43,636 nt of DNA from Shewanella benthica KT99 (GTDB lineage Bacteria; Pseudomonadota; Gammaproteobacteria; Enterobacterales; Shewanellaceae). Made by a program: the position numbers and the translations under genes. The notes beneath the pieces are model-generated. The model searched no databases, was not told the origin of the DNA, and saw only the letters and a program-made list of their open reading frames with translations. Positions 24,591 through 32,776 of this stretch are shown in pieces. The stretch spans positions 1 through 43,636 of the forward strand of contig NZ_ABIC01000037.1 in NCBI RefSeq assembly GCF_000172075.1, given 5' to 3'. Numbering within the stretch: the first letter of the stretch is position 1; each line of letters begins with the position of its first letter.

Positions 24591-26642
24591 TTAATTTTGG
24601 TTGGTGACCAGTTGTTTGCTTCTTTGCTGTGCTTGTTGGCATTTGTTGTTGGGATCGAACCCCTTATCATCACGGTAATGGCTGCATAAGTCGCTTAACA
24701 TCTTCCTCCAGGGGGCATCACCCTGGTATGTTGCTAAGCTGTACCATCTGTTTTGATCAGTATCGACTAAGATGAGGTCTTCATAGTCAGGTAACATAGC
24801 TAACTGCCAGTGCTGGAAATATACTGAACGCTGCTTTTGAGCAATCATCTCCCTATAGATGGAGGGAACCAATACTGCCCGTCCATTTGCTCTGATCTCA
24901 TATTTAGAGAGGGTTTCAGACAGTACCTTAGCCTCATCAATAAAGCTGGCATTGATCGATTTAACCGGGATTGAAGATTCGACAAACACGCTTTGCGACA
25001 CCACTTGGCTCATGTCTTTGGGTAAGACATGGCCATCGAATGCTTTATCTGTCGGCTTTAGTGACAACCCCAACTCCTTGAACAAGCTAGGAGTGATATC
25101 GGTTAAAGAGTATATTCCCTGAATTTTTTTTGCGGTTTCTACCTGTGGATTAAATCGACGATAAGCCATCAAGACATTGGCTTGTTCCTGACTCAGTACA
25201 TTAGTGCCATGGCCCCAGGCATTGACTTTGAGTCTAGCTTCACCCTTTGGTTGGCTTCCCTGTAAGGTGTCTTCCTCGAGCATGAACCCTTCACCGTGAT
25301 CTGAGATCAGGTATACCAGGGCGTTATCCAAGAAGCCCCTGTCTTGCAATGTATCCATAAATTGTTGAAATTGAACGTCGACTTTAGACAGCATAGCTTG
25401 ATGCATAAAGTGATTATAGTTTCCCTTCCAGGTGGCACTGTTCACATCGATAAAGTTTTTAGAGGTGAAGGGCCAGTGTAACTGACAAAAGTGAACGGCT
25501 AAGAAGTTGGGCCGGCTGGTGGAGAGGGAATTTGTGACCTTACGGTTAAATAACATAGGATCGTAGGCTTTTCCATAGGCGCGGTTCATATATAGGTAGG
25601 GAAACAGTGATTCGGAAACAGCAAGTTTGAGTAATATGTTAGTCAAAGGAATGTCACCAATATTGGCTATGATGGCATCGGCGGCGCCGATTTTAGGGCC
25701 TATAACCTGATCGAATCCATATTCGGTGTCTATTTGGTTGAATCGTCTTTCGTCTATCCCATAGGTAGTTTTATAGCCTCTGGCTTTAAGCTCTCTTATC
25801 AAGGGCAGTGGCTTATCGATCAGCTCTGGCGGGGCCAGATTAAACCTTGCGCCATGCGTAACCGGATACTGGCCGGTGAGTATGCTCATCCAGGCAACAT
25901 AGGTTCTTCCTAGGGGCGTATAGGTCTTGTCATAGAGGTAAGATTGTTGGATAAATTGGTTTATACTCGGGGTAAAATTATTGTCGGGATTTCGAAAGCT
26001 AAGATGATCCGGTCGCAGGGCATCTATGCCGATAATGAATACATTGGGGCTGCTATTGTCAGTGGGTGCATAATGCTCGCTACTGCTTCTGCTAGAGATG
26101 CCAGCCATGATCAGGCAGATAGCGAGAACAGAGAACGTCAGGCGTTTTCCTACCAGGGTGATGACTCCCCATAGGAATAAACTGCACAGGGCTGTTAACA
26201 ACAGAGTCAACCCCAATGGCGTAGCTAAGGGGGTATCTCTTAAAAAACCAAGCAGTGATGTGGGATACCAATAAGCATTGGCGCCTAATACTAAGGTGAT
26301 ATGGCTCAACATGATGACTAACCATATCTGGGTCCTGATCCCTGCATCTTTAAATATAGTGAACCAAGGTTTACAGGAAAGAGTAATAATAACAGCCCAG
26401 AGCACATGTAAGGCTATGACCAGGAAGACAAATTGCAATAAATCCAAAATAAGCCATAAACTGAGTAGATTATCATCACTCAGGAGGGTCATGGTTTGTG
26501 CTAGTGAGAATGATGAGTAGTACTGTAATACTTGTTTAAAATTAAATAGGGCGACTAAAAACAACAACATCATGGCGTTGGTGCGCCAAAATGTTCTAAT
26601 CATAGATATATTTTCGGTCATCTGCTCGAGTTTTTGAGCCAT
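24591..26642 (-). CDS. Inner-membrane sulfatase/phosphoethanolamine-transferase-like enzyme
   Basis: 683 residues: about five membrane helices in the first 185 residues, then a periplasmic alkaline-phosphatase-superfamily domain. Metal and nucleophile sites typical of the LtaS/YejM/EptA group are visible: D207 in IGIDALRPDH, T247 in PLGRTYVAWMS, D448 and H449 in ISDHGEG, and a WGHG block near 480. These proteins transfer or hydrolyse phospho- or sulfo-esters on envelope glycans and lipids. The specific substrate is unknown; it is not the DUF3413/YejM arrangement with yejL. I chose ATG 26642 (MAQKLEQ) with RBS GGGGAG over the in-frame TTG at 26657. Cotranscribed with the small gene upstream. 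Confidence 0.82.
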   Translation of the reverse strand: MAQKLEQMTENISMIRTFWRTNAMMLLFLVALFNFKQVLQYYSSFSLAQTMTLLSDDNLLSLWLILDLLQFVFLVIALHVLWAVIITLSCKPWFTIFKDAGIRTQIWLVIMLSHITLVLGANAYWYPTSLLGFLRDTPLATPLGLTLLLTALCSLFLWGVITLVGKRLTFSVLAICLIMAGISSRSSSEHYAPTDNSSPNVFIIGIDALRPDHLSFRNPDNNFTPSINQFIQQSYLYDKTYTPLGRTYVAWMSILTGQYPVTHGARFNLAPPELIDKPLPLIRELKARGYKTTYGIDERRFNQIDTEYGFDQVIGPKIGAADAIIANIGDIPLTNILLKLAVSESLFPYLYMNRAYGKAYDPMLFNRKVTNSLSTSRPNFLAVHFCQLHWPFTSKNFIDVNSATWKGNYNHFMHQAMLSKVDVQFQQFMDTLQDRGFLDNALVYLISDHGEGFMLEEDTLQGSQPKGEARLKVNAWGHGTNVLSQEQANVLMAYRRFNPQVETAKKIQGIYSLTDITPSLFKELGLSLKPTDKAFDGHVLPKDMSQVVSQSVFVESSIPVKSINASFIDEAKVLSETLSKYEIRANGRAVLVPSIYREMIAQKQRSVYFQHWQLAMLPDYEDLILVDTDQNRWYSLATYQGDAPWRKMLSDLCSHYRDDKGFDPNNKCQQAQQRSKQLVTNQN

Positions 26643-26687
26643 ATTCTCCCCTATCAATTAGCTCTAATTCCTTAAACAGAGACTCGA

Positions 26688-26978
26688 TTATTGCGTATCT
26701 AAGGCCTCATCTCCCTTCATCGGTGAAACTTGTGTTTGCTTCGACGGAGTGAGGGTATATTTATCATTGTCTTCGATGACACGGCTTAAATCTGTGGCGG
26801 CTGGCCAGTCTCCGAGTATCAGATAACGCTCCGCCAGACTCGAGCCCGAAGGGCTATCTGTTTTTATCGACATTCTCGATTGATAGACCTGCCAGGCTGG
26901 CACAATATTGACGGCCAGCAACAGCATAATGATGCCAGTCAGCATTATGTTAATGGTCATCGTGGATAAACTATTCAC
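26688..26978 (-). CDS. Small single-pass membrane protein, unknown function
   Basis: 96 residues with one N-terminal hydrophobic segment (about 8-29, IMLTGIIMLLLAVNIVPAW) and a polar tail likely in the periplasm (SSLAERYLILGDWPAATDLS). I do not recognise a family. It lies 45 bases upstream of the sulfatase-fold gene in the same direction and probably serves it. The start is uncertain: GTG at 26978 has a distant AAGGGA; ATG at 26960 has no RBS. Confidence 0.55.
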   Translation of the reverse strand: MNSLSTMTINIMLTGIIMLLLAVNIVPAWQVYQSRMSIKTDSPSGSSLAERYLILGDWPAATDLSRVIEDNDKYTLTPSKQTQVSPMKGDEALDTQ

Positions 26979-27310
26979 CGCTTTAATAATCCCTTGTTCG
27001 CATTCATTTCGACCTTAGTCAAAAAGACCAATATATTTTGTTTAACATTATAGTTGGCTTTTTTCTTGCCAGCCTATTCTTTCCAGCCTTTTCTTGCCAG
27101 CCTGATAGGGGGGGCGAGTTGACGGGATAATGAGCCCGTATAATTTGTTTAAGCTTGGGTTTTGTACTAAAAGTTAAGGTAACAGCCTAATCCTTGTCAT
27201 ACTGGTTCATTGGGCGGGTGGGTTTGTGTCTGGTGCGCATTGGGTAACATCATTGTCCTATCACCATTATTTTTCGTGCATTTATCATCATTTTTTGCGG
27301 GGGCAGATGT
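26979..27310. other. Divergent intergenic region with minisatellite
   Basis: About 330 bases between divergent genes. It holds a threefold 14-bp tandem repeat (27063-27104, separate entry) and a TTGACG (27119-27124) and TATAAT (27139-27144) pair facing the L,D-transpeptidase gene; its 14-bp spacer is too short for a standard promoter. No gene is seen. Confidence 0.45.
27063..27104. repeat. Three tandem 14-bp repeats
   Basis: TTCTTGCCAGCCTA (27063-27076), TTCTTTCCAGCCTT (27077-27090) and TTCTTGCCAGCCTG (27091-27104). Copy number could vary between strains. The position between divergent promoters could affect spacing. Confidence 0.85.
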
Positions 27311-28759
27311 ATGAGAACATGGCTTTTTTTCCTTGTCTCTATTGTTTTTTCTTTAGGATCGGTTGCCGATATTGCAGCGAGTTACAGCCAGGCTGATATG
27401 CACAAGTTAGCTTGGCTCTATGGAGGTGCCGAGGGTGATTTAATCTGGTTTGACGATAGCGGACTCACCCTAAGCGGCATGGCCTTAATCGGTCTCTTAG
27501 ATGATCTTGGCATCGACTCCGGCGCAGTCAGTGAACCAGGATCTGATGACGTTCAGTTGATAGATAGGTTATATTCGAAGGCCTTGTTGGACCTTTTAGA
27601 GCGGATTAAATTTGTAAAAGACAGAGGCATAGGTGATGAGGGCATAAAATTGCTCGAAGCCATTAATAATGCCGAGTTATCGGCTTATATCGCGAGTATT
27701 TTACCCTCCTATAACGAGGTATTAAGAATTCGTCGCATGATCCGGGTATATAAAACCCAATTGGATATGGATTGGCCGTCAGTCACTCGGGTTAACTTCA
27801 AATTGGGTCAGAGTTCTCAGCAAGTGCAACGCCTGCGCTGGATGCTAACCGTCTTAGGGGATCTCGAAAACAGCGAGCTGACTCGTTATAGGGAAGCAAT
27901 CTATGATCCTATGGTGATTCAAGGCATTAAGTCTTTTCAACGTCGGCACGGTTTGACGGCTAACGGTGAATTAGATGCACCTACGGTGCAGGCATTAAAT
28001 ATCTCACCAAAACGAAGAGTCATTCAGATGCAACAAAATTTGTGGCGTTGGATCATGCTACCATCGAGTCCTCCCCCCAAATATATCAAGATCAATATCC
28101 CCAACTATTCTTTGGAACTGTTTGTATTAGGCGAACTGGACTTGTCCATGAAGGTGATAGTCGGTAAACCTAGCTCGCCCACTCCAGTGCTCTTGACTCG
28201 AGTCACGAGAATGACGATAAACCCTTACTGGACTCCACCCACCAGTATTATCCGCTCGGAGTTACTTCCCCTCAATAGTCGAGAGCCTGGTTACTTAAAC
28301 CATAAAGGCTTTGAATTACATCCAGTGGCCAAGAAAGATAACCCTGTAGTCAAGCTCATTAATATTGCTCCGAGGCAATTAGCCGAACTGCTCAAAGAAT
28401 ATCGCCTGGTTCAGGCTCCTGGGAAAGATAATGCATTAGGTAAACTGAGGTTTACCATACCAAACACTGAATCAATTTACCTACATGATACCCCACAAAA
28501 AAAATTATTTGCGGGTAACGATCTGGCTCTGAGTCATGGTTGTATTCGACTGGAAAAAGCTGTCGCACTGTTCGAGTATATCCTGTCGACTCAGGATAAT
28601 GCTGAGGAGATACGCAGGGCTCTGGGGCAGCCCAATACCCGGTATGTTTCCCTGTCTAATGCCATACCCATATTTATTACCTACCAGACAGCATGGGTCG
28701 ATAGTCGCGGCAAGTTACAATTGCGACCCGATATTTATCACTTAGATAGGGAGATATGA
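27311..28759 (+). CDS. L,D-transpeptidase, YcbB/LdtD type
   Basis: 482 residues: signal peptide (about 1-22), helical N-terminal part, a peptidoglycan-binding domain (about 165-232: GQSSQQVQRLRWMLTVLGDL, then IQGIKSFQRRHGLTANGELD) and a YkuD catalytic domain. The active site is YLHDTP followed by LSHGCIRL with H409 and C411, the fixed Cys motif of L,D-transpeptidases. These enzymes form 3-3 cross-links in peptidoglycan or attach proteins to it. It is shorter than E. coli LdtD (615 aa) and lacks part of the N-terminal scaffold. It stands alone upstream of the HTH gene, only 4 bases away. Confidence 0.88.
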   Translation: MRTWLFFLVSIVFSLGSVADIAASYSQADMHKLAWLYGGAEGDLIWFDDSGLTLSGMALIGLLDDLGIDSGAVSEPGSDDVQLIDRLYSKALLDLLERIKFVKDRGIGDEGIKLLEAINNAELSAYIASILPSYNEVLRIRRMIRVYKTQLDMDWPSVTRVNFKLGQSSQQVQRLRWMLTVLGDLENSELTRYREAIYDPMVIQGIKSFQRRHGLTANGELDAPTVQALNISPKRRVIQMQQNLWRWIMLPSSPPPKYIKINIPNYSLELFVLGELDLSMKVIVGKPSSPTPVLLTRVTRMTINPYWTPPTSIIRSELLPLNSREPGYLNHKGFELHPVAKKDNPVVKLINIAPRQLAELLKEYRLVQAPGKDNALGKLRFTIPNTESIYLHDTPQKKLFAGNDLALSHGCIRLEKAVALFEYILSTQDNAEEIRRALGQPNTRYVSLSNAIPIFITYQTAWVDSRGKLQLRPDIYHLDREI

Positions 28760-28763
28760 AGGC

Positions 28764-29174
28764 ATGGCTGAGCATATTCCTGACACGGCAGACTTTATGA
28801 AGCTTATCCGGCGAGAGAAAAACGCCCGGATGAAACTAAAATTATTGGCTCTACTTCATTTTCACGAAGGGAAATCCAGGTATCAGATAGCAGATTACCT
28901 GAAGGTGAGCCGCACTAGCGTCAACAAATGGGTGACGAGTTATTTGACACATGGCTTGGATGGTCTGAAAGATAAGAAGCACAGTGGCAGACCGGCATCC
29001 CTAACAGCGATTCAGATGCAACAACTGTCACGCTACATCAAGTTGAAAACGACCTCAAAAACTAACGGATTGCTCCATGGCAGTGAAATTCAAGCCTATA
29101 TTACGCAACGTTTTGGCGTGACTTATGAAATCTCTAATATTTATCGTATCTTAGACAAATTAGGCTACGCTTGA
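28764..29174 (+). CDS. Stand-alone HTH protein of IS630-transposase type
   Basis: 136 residues with two helix-turn-helix units: KSRYQIADYLKVSRTSVNKW (about 38-57) and a winged part (SGRPASLTAIQMQQLSRYIK) ending GVTYEISNIYRILDKLGYA. This is exactly the DNA-binding half of IS630/Tc1-like transposases; a full element would continue into a DDE domain, which I do not find downstream in any frame. It is either the remains of such an IS or a domesticated DNA-binding protein. It starts 4 bases after the L,D-transpeptidase stop, so it is cotranscribed with it. It is the last gene before the Tad locus and could regulate it, but there is no direct sign of that. Confidence 0.7.
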   Translation: MAEHIPDTADFMKLIRREKNARMKLKLLALLHFHEGKSRYQIADYLKVSRTSVNKWVTSYLTHGLDGLKDKKHSGRPASLTAIQMQQLSRYIKLKTTSKTNGLLHGSEIQAYITQRFGVTYEISNIYRILDKLGYA

Positions 29175-29664
29175 GTGACACCTTTTCCCCATCATATTTT
29201 ATTAGCACTGAATATTACCACTCGTGTTGATTAATAAAGTGACCTAATTTATCTGTCTGCGCTAATAGTTTCACTCAGTGTCATTTAGCCGAAGCTTCAC
29301 TAAAAATGCTTATACTCCATGAAAATGGTCGTTTATCGAACAGTGTGAGGTGGCGATTTACAAATTTTAATTTTGAACTAGGTAGCAGAATCAAACATAA
29401 TTGTAGAGGCGATTCAAGAAAAAAATGTGGGCATGTCACTGGATCAGTTATTTATTCAGCGTGGAGTAACTCAGGGTCCTTTGCTACCTTTAAGTAGCTC
29501 TAGTGTTTATGTGTTGTGGGCACTAATAGTGAGTATACAAGCTGCTAGTTTAGAAGACCTTGTGTCCCTTAAATGGCGTGCTTATATATGGATACAGCTT
29601 ATCAGCACGCACATTGATACACATTACTATGTGCCGATACTTGAATGACTAGGAGAAACAAATC
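29175..29664 (+). other. Tad locus leader region
   Basis: About 490 AT-rich bases without convincing genes (two frames, 29306-29497 and 29427-29648, lack RBS and family resemblance). The pilin promoter must lie here; a TATACT at 29311 lacks a matching -35 and I found no clear sigma-54 TGGC/TGC pair. The RBS of flp, TAGGAGAAA, is at 29649-29657. Confidence 0.45.
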
Positions 29665-29853
29665 ATGAACTTTAAACAGATATTTGCAGATTTTATTGAA
29701 GATGAGAGTGGACTAACCGCGGTTGAATACGCCATAGCGGGTGGGTTAGTGGTCGGTGGCATGATTGCGGCATTTAATACGTTAGGAACTAATGCAACAG
29801 CGAAAATTAATTGTCTTGCGTCTGCGGTGAATGGTGTTTCTGATAATTGTTAG
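29665..29853 (+). CDS. flp: Flp/Fap major pilin prepilin
   Basis: 62 residues. The Tad-type prepilin motif is clear: cleavage after G16 in DESG/LTAVEYA, with E21 at +5 and Y22 at +6, followed by the hydrophobic helix AIAGGLVVGGMIAAF. TadV cuts the leader and the mature pilin of about 46 residues polymerises into adhesive Flp pili. Two Cys in the C-terminal tail (NCLASAVNGVSDNC) may form a disulfide. A strong RBS precedes it. It is the first gene of the Tad locus, and a hairpin follows it. Confidence 0.93.
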   Translation: MNFKQIFADFIEDESGLTAVEYAIAGGLVVGGMIAAFNTLGTNATAKINCLASAVNGVSDNC

Positions 29854-29889
29854 CTGCAGGTTAATAATAATTGTTGGAGTTAATATTAT

Positions 29890-29907
29890 GCCCATATGGA
29901 TGTGGGC
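29890..29907 (+). repeat. ATGGAT-loop hairpin between flp and tadV
   Basis: GCCCAT-ATGGAT-GTGGGC (29890-29907) forms a 5-6 bp stem with the same ATGGA-type loop as the hairpin array at 6333-6495. It sits 33 bases upstream of the tadV start. It could reduce read-through or protect flp mRNA (so that pilin is made in excess), or be a CsrA-type GGA-loop site. Confidence 0.55.
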
Positions 29908-29939
29908 AAGATTATGTTTTGTTTATTGTGATAGGCCAT

Positions 29940-30521
29940 ATGATTATGACTGACTCTCAGCTTTCATTGCAGCTCTTGCTTGCCGGAGCATTTTTTATCG
30001 CTGCGATTGTGATGGATCTCTATAAAGAGAAGATCCCCAATAAACTCTGCCTACTGGCGATCTTTTGTGGCTTTGCCATCAATGCTTATTATGCCCAGTT
30101 ACAGGGGGCTTTAATGGCCTTGTTCGGCTTTGCATTGGCATTTATCATCCTGTTCCCTACTTTTATATTGCGCATATTAGGGGCTGGAGACATAAAACTG
30201 ATGATGGGTATTGGCGCCTTGATGGGGCCGCAACTGCTGGTTTGGAGTCTGGCTTACGGCATCGTTGCTGGAGCGGGAACCAGTTTGCTGCTGATTATAT
30301 GGAAGACAGGTTTTACCGGCATGGCTATGACTTTAAAACGATATTGGGATTGTTTCTATCTGCGCTGTTATTTTAAACCCGAAGCCGGAGAAGCGGCGGG
30401 GTTACGTGTGCCTTATGCACCAGCACTCGCACTTGGCTGGTTATGGGCCTGCTCTTTAGACAGTGAAATATCTCAATTGTACTTCAACTGGCACCTCTAT
30501 TTAGGTTTAGGTACCAGCTAG
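29940..30521 (+). CDS. tadV: Prepilin peptidase, A24 family (TadV/CpaA)
   Basis: 193 residues, polytopic inner-membrane aspartyl protease. The two catalytic aspartates are D26 in MDLYKEKIPN and D84 in GAGDIKLM, the GxGD motif. It cleaves Flp and the TadE/F pseudopilins. It lacks the N-terminal methylase domain of PilD, as is normal for TadV. The frame is open upstream to 29871, but that part overlaps the hairpin; ATG 29940 (MIMTDSQLSLQL) with AGG just upstream is the sensible start. Confidence 0.9.
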   Translation: MIMTDSQLSLQLLLAGAFFIAAIVMDLYKEKIPNKLCLLAIFCGFAINAYYAQLQGALMALFGFALAFIILFPTFILRILGAGDIKLMMGIGALMGPQLLVWSLAYGIVAGAGTSLLLIIWKTGFTGMAMTLKRYWDCFYLRCYFKPEAGEAAGLRVPYAPALALGWLWACSLDSEISQLYFNWHLYLGLGTS

Positions 30522-30566
30522 TATGTTACTTACATATGTCTTCATTAGGCCCCAGAGGCAGATAAT

Positions 30567-31892
30567 ATGCTACGTTTAAGCACAGATAGCTCCTCCCCCA
30601 ATAGTAATAGGCCCAATATTAATCAGGAGGCGAGTGAACTGGCTCCCCGTCCGACTTCTATTCAAGACACTGGAATACAAGAATCCGTATTACTCGAGTT
30701 GATGCTAAAGCATCTTTTGAATGGCGGGGTATTGACCAAGTCTCAACTCGTCAAGAAGATGGGGATCACCGGGGGGATTATTCAGGCACTGTTCGATAAG
30801 GCTAAAGGCTTGGCCTGGGTTGAAAATCGACAATCCACAGCCGATGGCCAGATGCGTTATGCACTGAGCGAATCGGGTGACCGATATGCCAAGCAAGCCT
30901 CGATGAAGAGTGGCTATCGTGGCCTGGTGCCTGTGCCATTAGCGCAATATTCAACAATTTGTCGTATGCAGTCCAGTAGAAGAAACCCGATCACCTTCAA
31001 GATGTTACAAAATGCCCTTAAGGCGCTGGTTCTGCCCAATGACCTGCTGCATAAAATAGGTCCGGCGCTAAACTCTAGTCGGCCAATACTCATCTATGGT
31101 CCACCCGGAACGGGTAAGAGTTATCTTTGTCGAAACCTGAACGCCACCTTAGGTGACACTGTGTTAATTCCATACGCGATTGCTGTCGGTACCGAAATTA
31201 TTCAGGTATATGATCCACAACTTCATCATGCTGTAGATAATGCTATTGAGTTGGATCAATTGGATCTGGTAAAAGGTCATGATCCGCGTTGGATCGAGTG
31301 TAAGAGGCCCTTGCGGATCACCGGAGGTGAGCTCTCGGCCGAAATGTTGGAGGTGCAATTTGATAGTCATAGTCGAACTTATATGGCCCCTATTCAACTT
31401 AAAGCCAACAATGGCATCCTGTTATTAGATGATTTAGGCCGCCAGCGCATCAGTGCTAAGCAACTCTTCAATCGTTGGATCATCCCCATGGAGGAGCAGC
31501 GTGACTTTCTGTCCATGCAGTCGGGTGAACATTTCGAGATCCCTTTCGAGTTAATTCTACTATTCTCTACTAACCTTAATCCTAAAGAACTGGTCGATGA
31601 TGCTTTCTTGAGGCGGCTCGGATATAAAATTCACTTCGATGCACTCGATGAGCCCCTGTACCGAAAAATCTGGTTTCAGGTATGTGAAGAGCAAAGGCTC
31701 AGCTGCAGTGAGGAGATGTATCAACACCTGCTCAATGATTATCATCTTCTTCTGGAGAAGCCTTTGATCCCTTGTTATCCCCGTGATTTGTTAGGGATCA
31801 TGGCAGATCAAATCAGTTTTATGGAACTCAAACCTGTGGTGACTAAGGCCTTGATTGCTGAAGCTTGGTCTATCTATTTTGTTCAGGGTTAA
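30567..31892 (+). CDS. AAA+ ATPase of the Tad locus, unknown role
   Basis: 441 residues. An unstructured N-terminus is followed by a winged-helix-like region (about 38-110, LLELMLKHLLNGGVLTKSQL). The AAA+ core has Walker A GPPGTGKS (178-185), Walker B ILLLDDLG (284-291), sensor-1 LFSTNLNP (N336) and an Arg-finger candidate in AFLRRLGY (R349/R350). It resembles MoxR- or ATPase-with-chaperone-type proteins. It is not one of the standard Tad motor parts (TadA, TadZ). The position between tadV and rcpC, in the same direction, suggests a role in pilus assembly, remodelling or regulation (inference). RBS GAGG at about 30554. Confidence 0.78.
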   Translation: MLRLSTDSSSPNSNRPNINQEASELAPRPTSIQDTGIQESVLLELMLKHLLNGGVLTKSQLVKKMGITGGIIQALFDKAKGLAWVENRQSTADGQMRYALSESGDRYAKQASMKSGYRGLVPVPLAQYSTICRMQSSRRNPITFKMLQNALKALVLPNDLLHKIGPALNSSRPILIYGPPGTGKSYLCRNLNATLGDTVLIPYAIAVGTEIIQVYDPQLHHAVDNAIELDQLDLVKGHDPRWIECKRPLRITGGELSAEMLEVQFDSHSRTYMAPIQLKANNGILLLDDLGRQRISAKQLFNRWIIPMEEQRDFLSMQSGEHFEIPFELILLFSTNLNPKELVDDAFLRRLGYKIHFDALDEPLYRKIWFQVCEEQRLSCSEEMYQHLLNDYHLLLEKPLIPCYPRDLLGIMADQISFMELKPVVTKALIAEAWSIYFVQG

Positions 31893-31924
31893 CGTTCAGT
31901 TAAATAAGCGCAAAGGAGCTTTCG

Positions 31925-32737
31925 ATGAACAATAAAACCATGTTATTCGTCTTGCTGTCGCTGGTCTTCGGTGTGGTAGCGGTTTTTTTAGCCCAGAGTT
32001 GGCTAGAGTCTAATAGTGAAGCCGATGGCTTAGAAGCGACATCGACAGTGATCACTATGGCAACCTTAGTGCCTCTTGGGGCAATACTGGAGCGAAAGCA
32101 TCTGAAGTTGACCCCTATGCCTAACTCGGTGATCCCTGAAGCTGCCATTAAAACTTTCGAGGAAGCCGAAGGCATGGTAGTTAAGCATAATCTTTATAGC
32201 GGAGAGATATTGCGCAGTGAGCGCATTATCAAGAAGGGAGAGGGCAGTACATTAGCGAGTTTGATCAGCCCTAATATGCGGGCGGTGACCATCAGGGTGA
32301 ATGATGTCATCGGGGTCGCAGGCTTCCTGTTACCGGGTAATCGCGTCGATGTGCTTAATTTATTCAAGAAAGACGGAAGCTTACACACAGACATCGTATT
32401 GGCTAATATCAAAATTCTCGCCATAGATCAAAGATCATCCAATGACGAAAACAAGCCAACATTGGTGCGGGCGGTGACTCTCGAGATGAGTCTTGAACAG
32501 GCGGAGACCTTACTTATCGCCAAGGGCCGTGGAAAACTGCAATTGGCATTAAGAAATCCCAATGACTCCGCCGAAGTTGAGCTAGCCTTAATCAATGAGA
32601 AACAACAGAGAGAGGAGATATCTGTTGTTAACACAGCGACACCGCCTAAGACAATAGTTCGTGTTTCATCAGAGAGTAAAACTAAGGTCTATGTGCTCAA
32701 GGGGATGAAGGAGCAGGTTGTTAAGATGAGTAATTAG
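31925..32737 (+). CDS. rcpC: Flp pilus assembly protein RcpC/CpaB
   Basis: 270 residues: one N-terminal membrane helix (about 5-25), a SAF domain (about 40-105, VPLGAILERKHLKL, then GMVVKHNLYSGEIL) and the RcpC/CpaB domain (MRAVTIRVNDVIGVAGFLLP, GNRVDVL, TLEMSLEQAETL). It is periplasmic and supports the secretin channel, perhaps binding peptidoglycan. Its start has an AAAGGAG RBS and it is followed after 39 bases by the secretin gene. Confidence 0.9.
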   Translation: MNNKTMLFVLLSLVFGVVAVFLAQSWLESNSEADGLEATSTVITMATLVPLGAILERKHLKLTPMPNSVIPEAAIKTFEEAEGMVVKHNLYSGEILRSERIIKKGEGSTLASLISPNMRAVTIRVNDVIGVAGFLLPGNRVDVLNLFKKDGSLHTDIVLANIKILAIDQRSSNDENKPTLVRAVTLEMSLEQAETLLIAKGRGKLQLALRNPNDSAEVELALINEKQQREEISVVNTATPPKTIVRVSSESKTKVYVLKGMKEQVVKMSN

Positions 32738-32776
32738 GGGTAGATGGTTATCCATGCATTGAGAAAGGAGTGCAGT

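Noticed and set aside
27119..27144. TTGACG/TATAAT promoter for the L,D-transpeptidase
   Set aside because: The spacer is only 14 bp, too short for a normal sigma-70 promoter; kept only as a remark.
29306..29648. Two overlapping frames in the Tad leader
   Set aside because: No RBS, no likeness to known proteins, AT-rich non-coding character.
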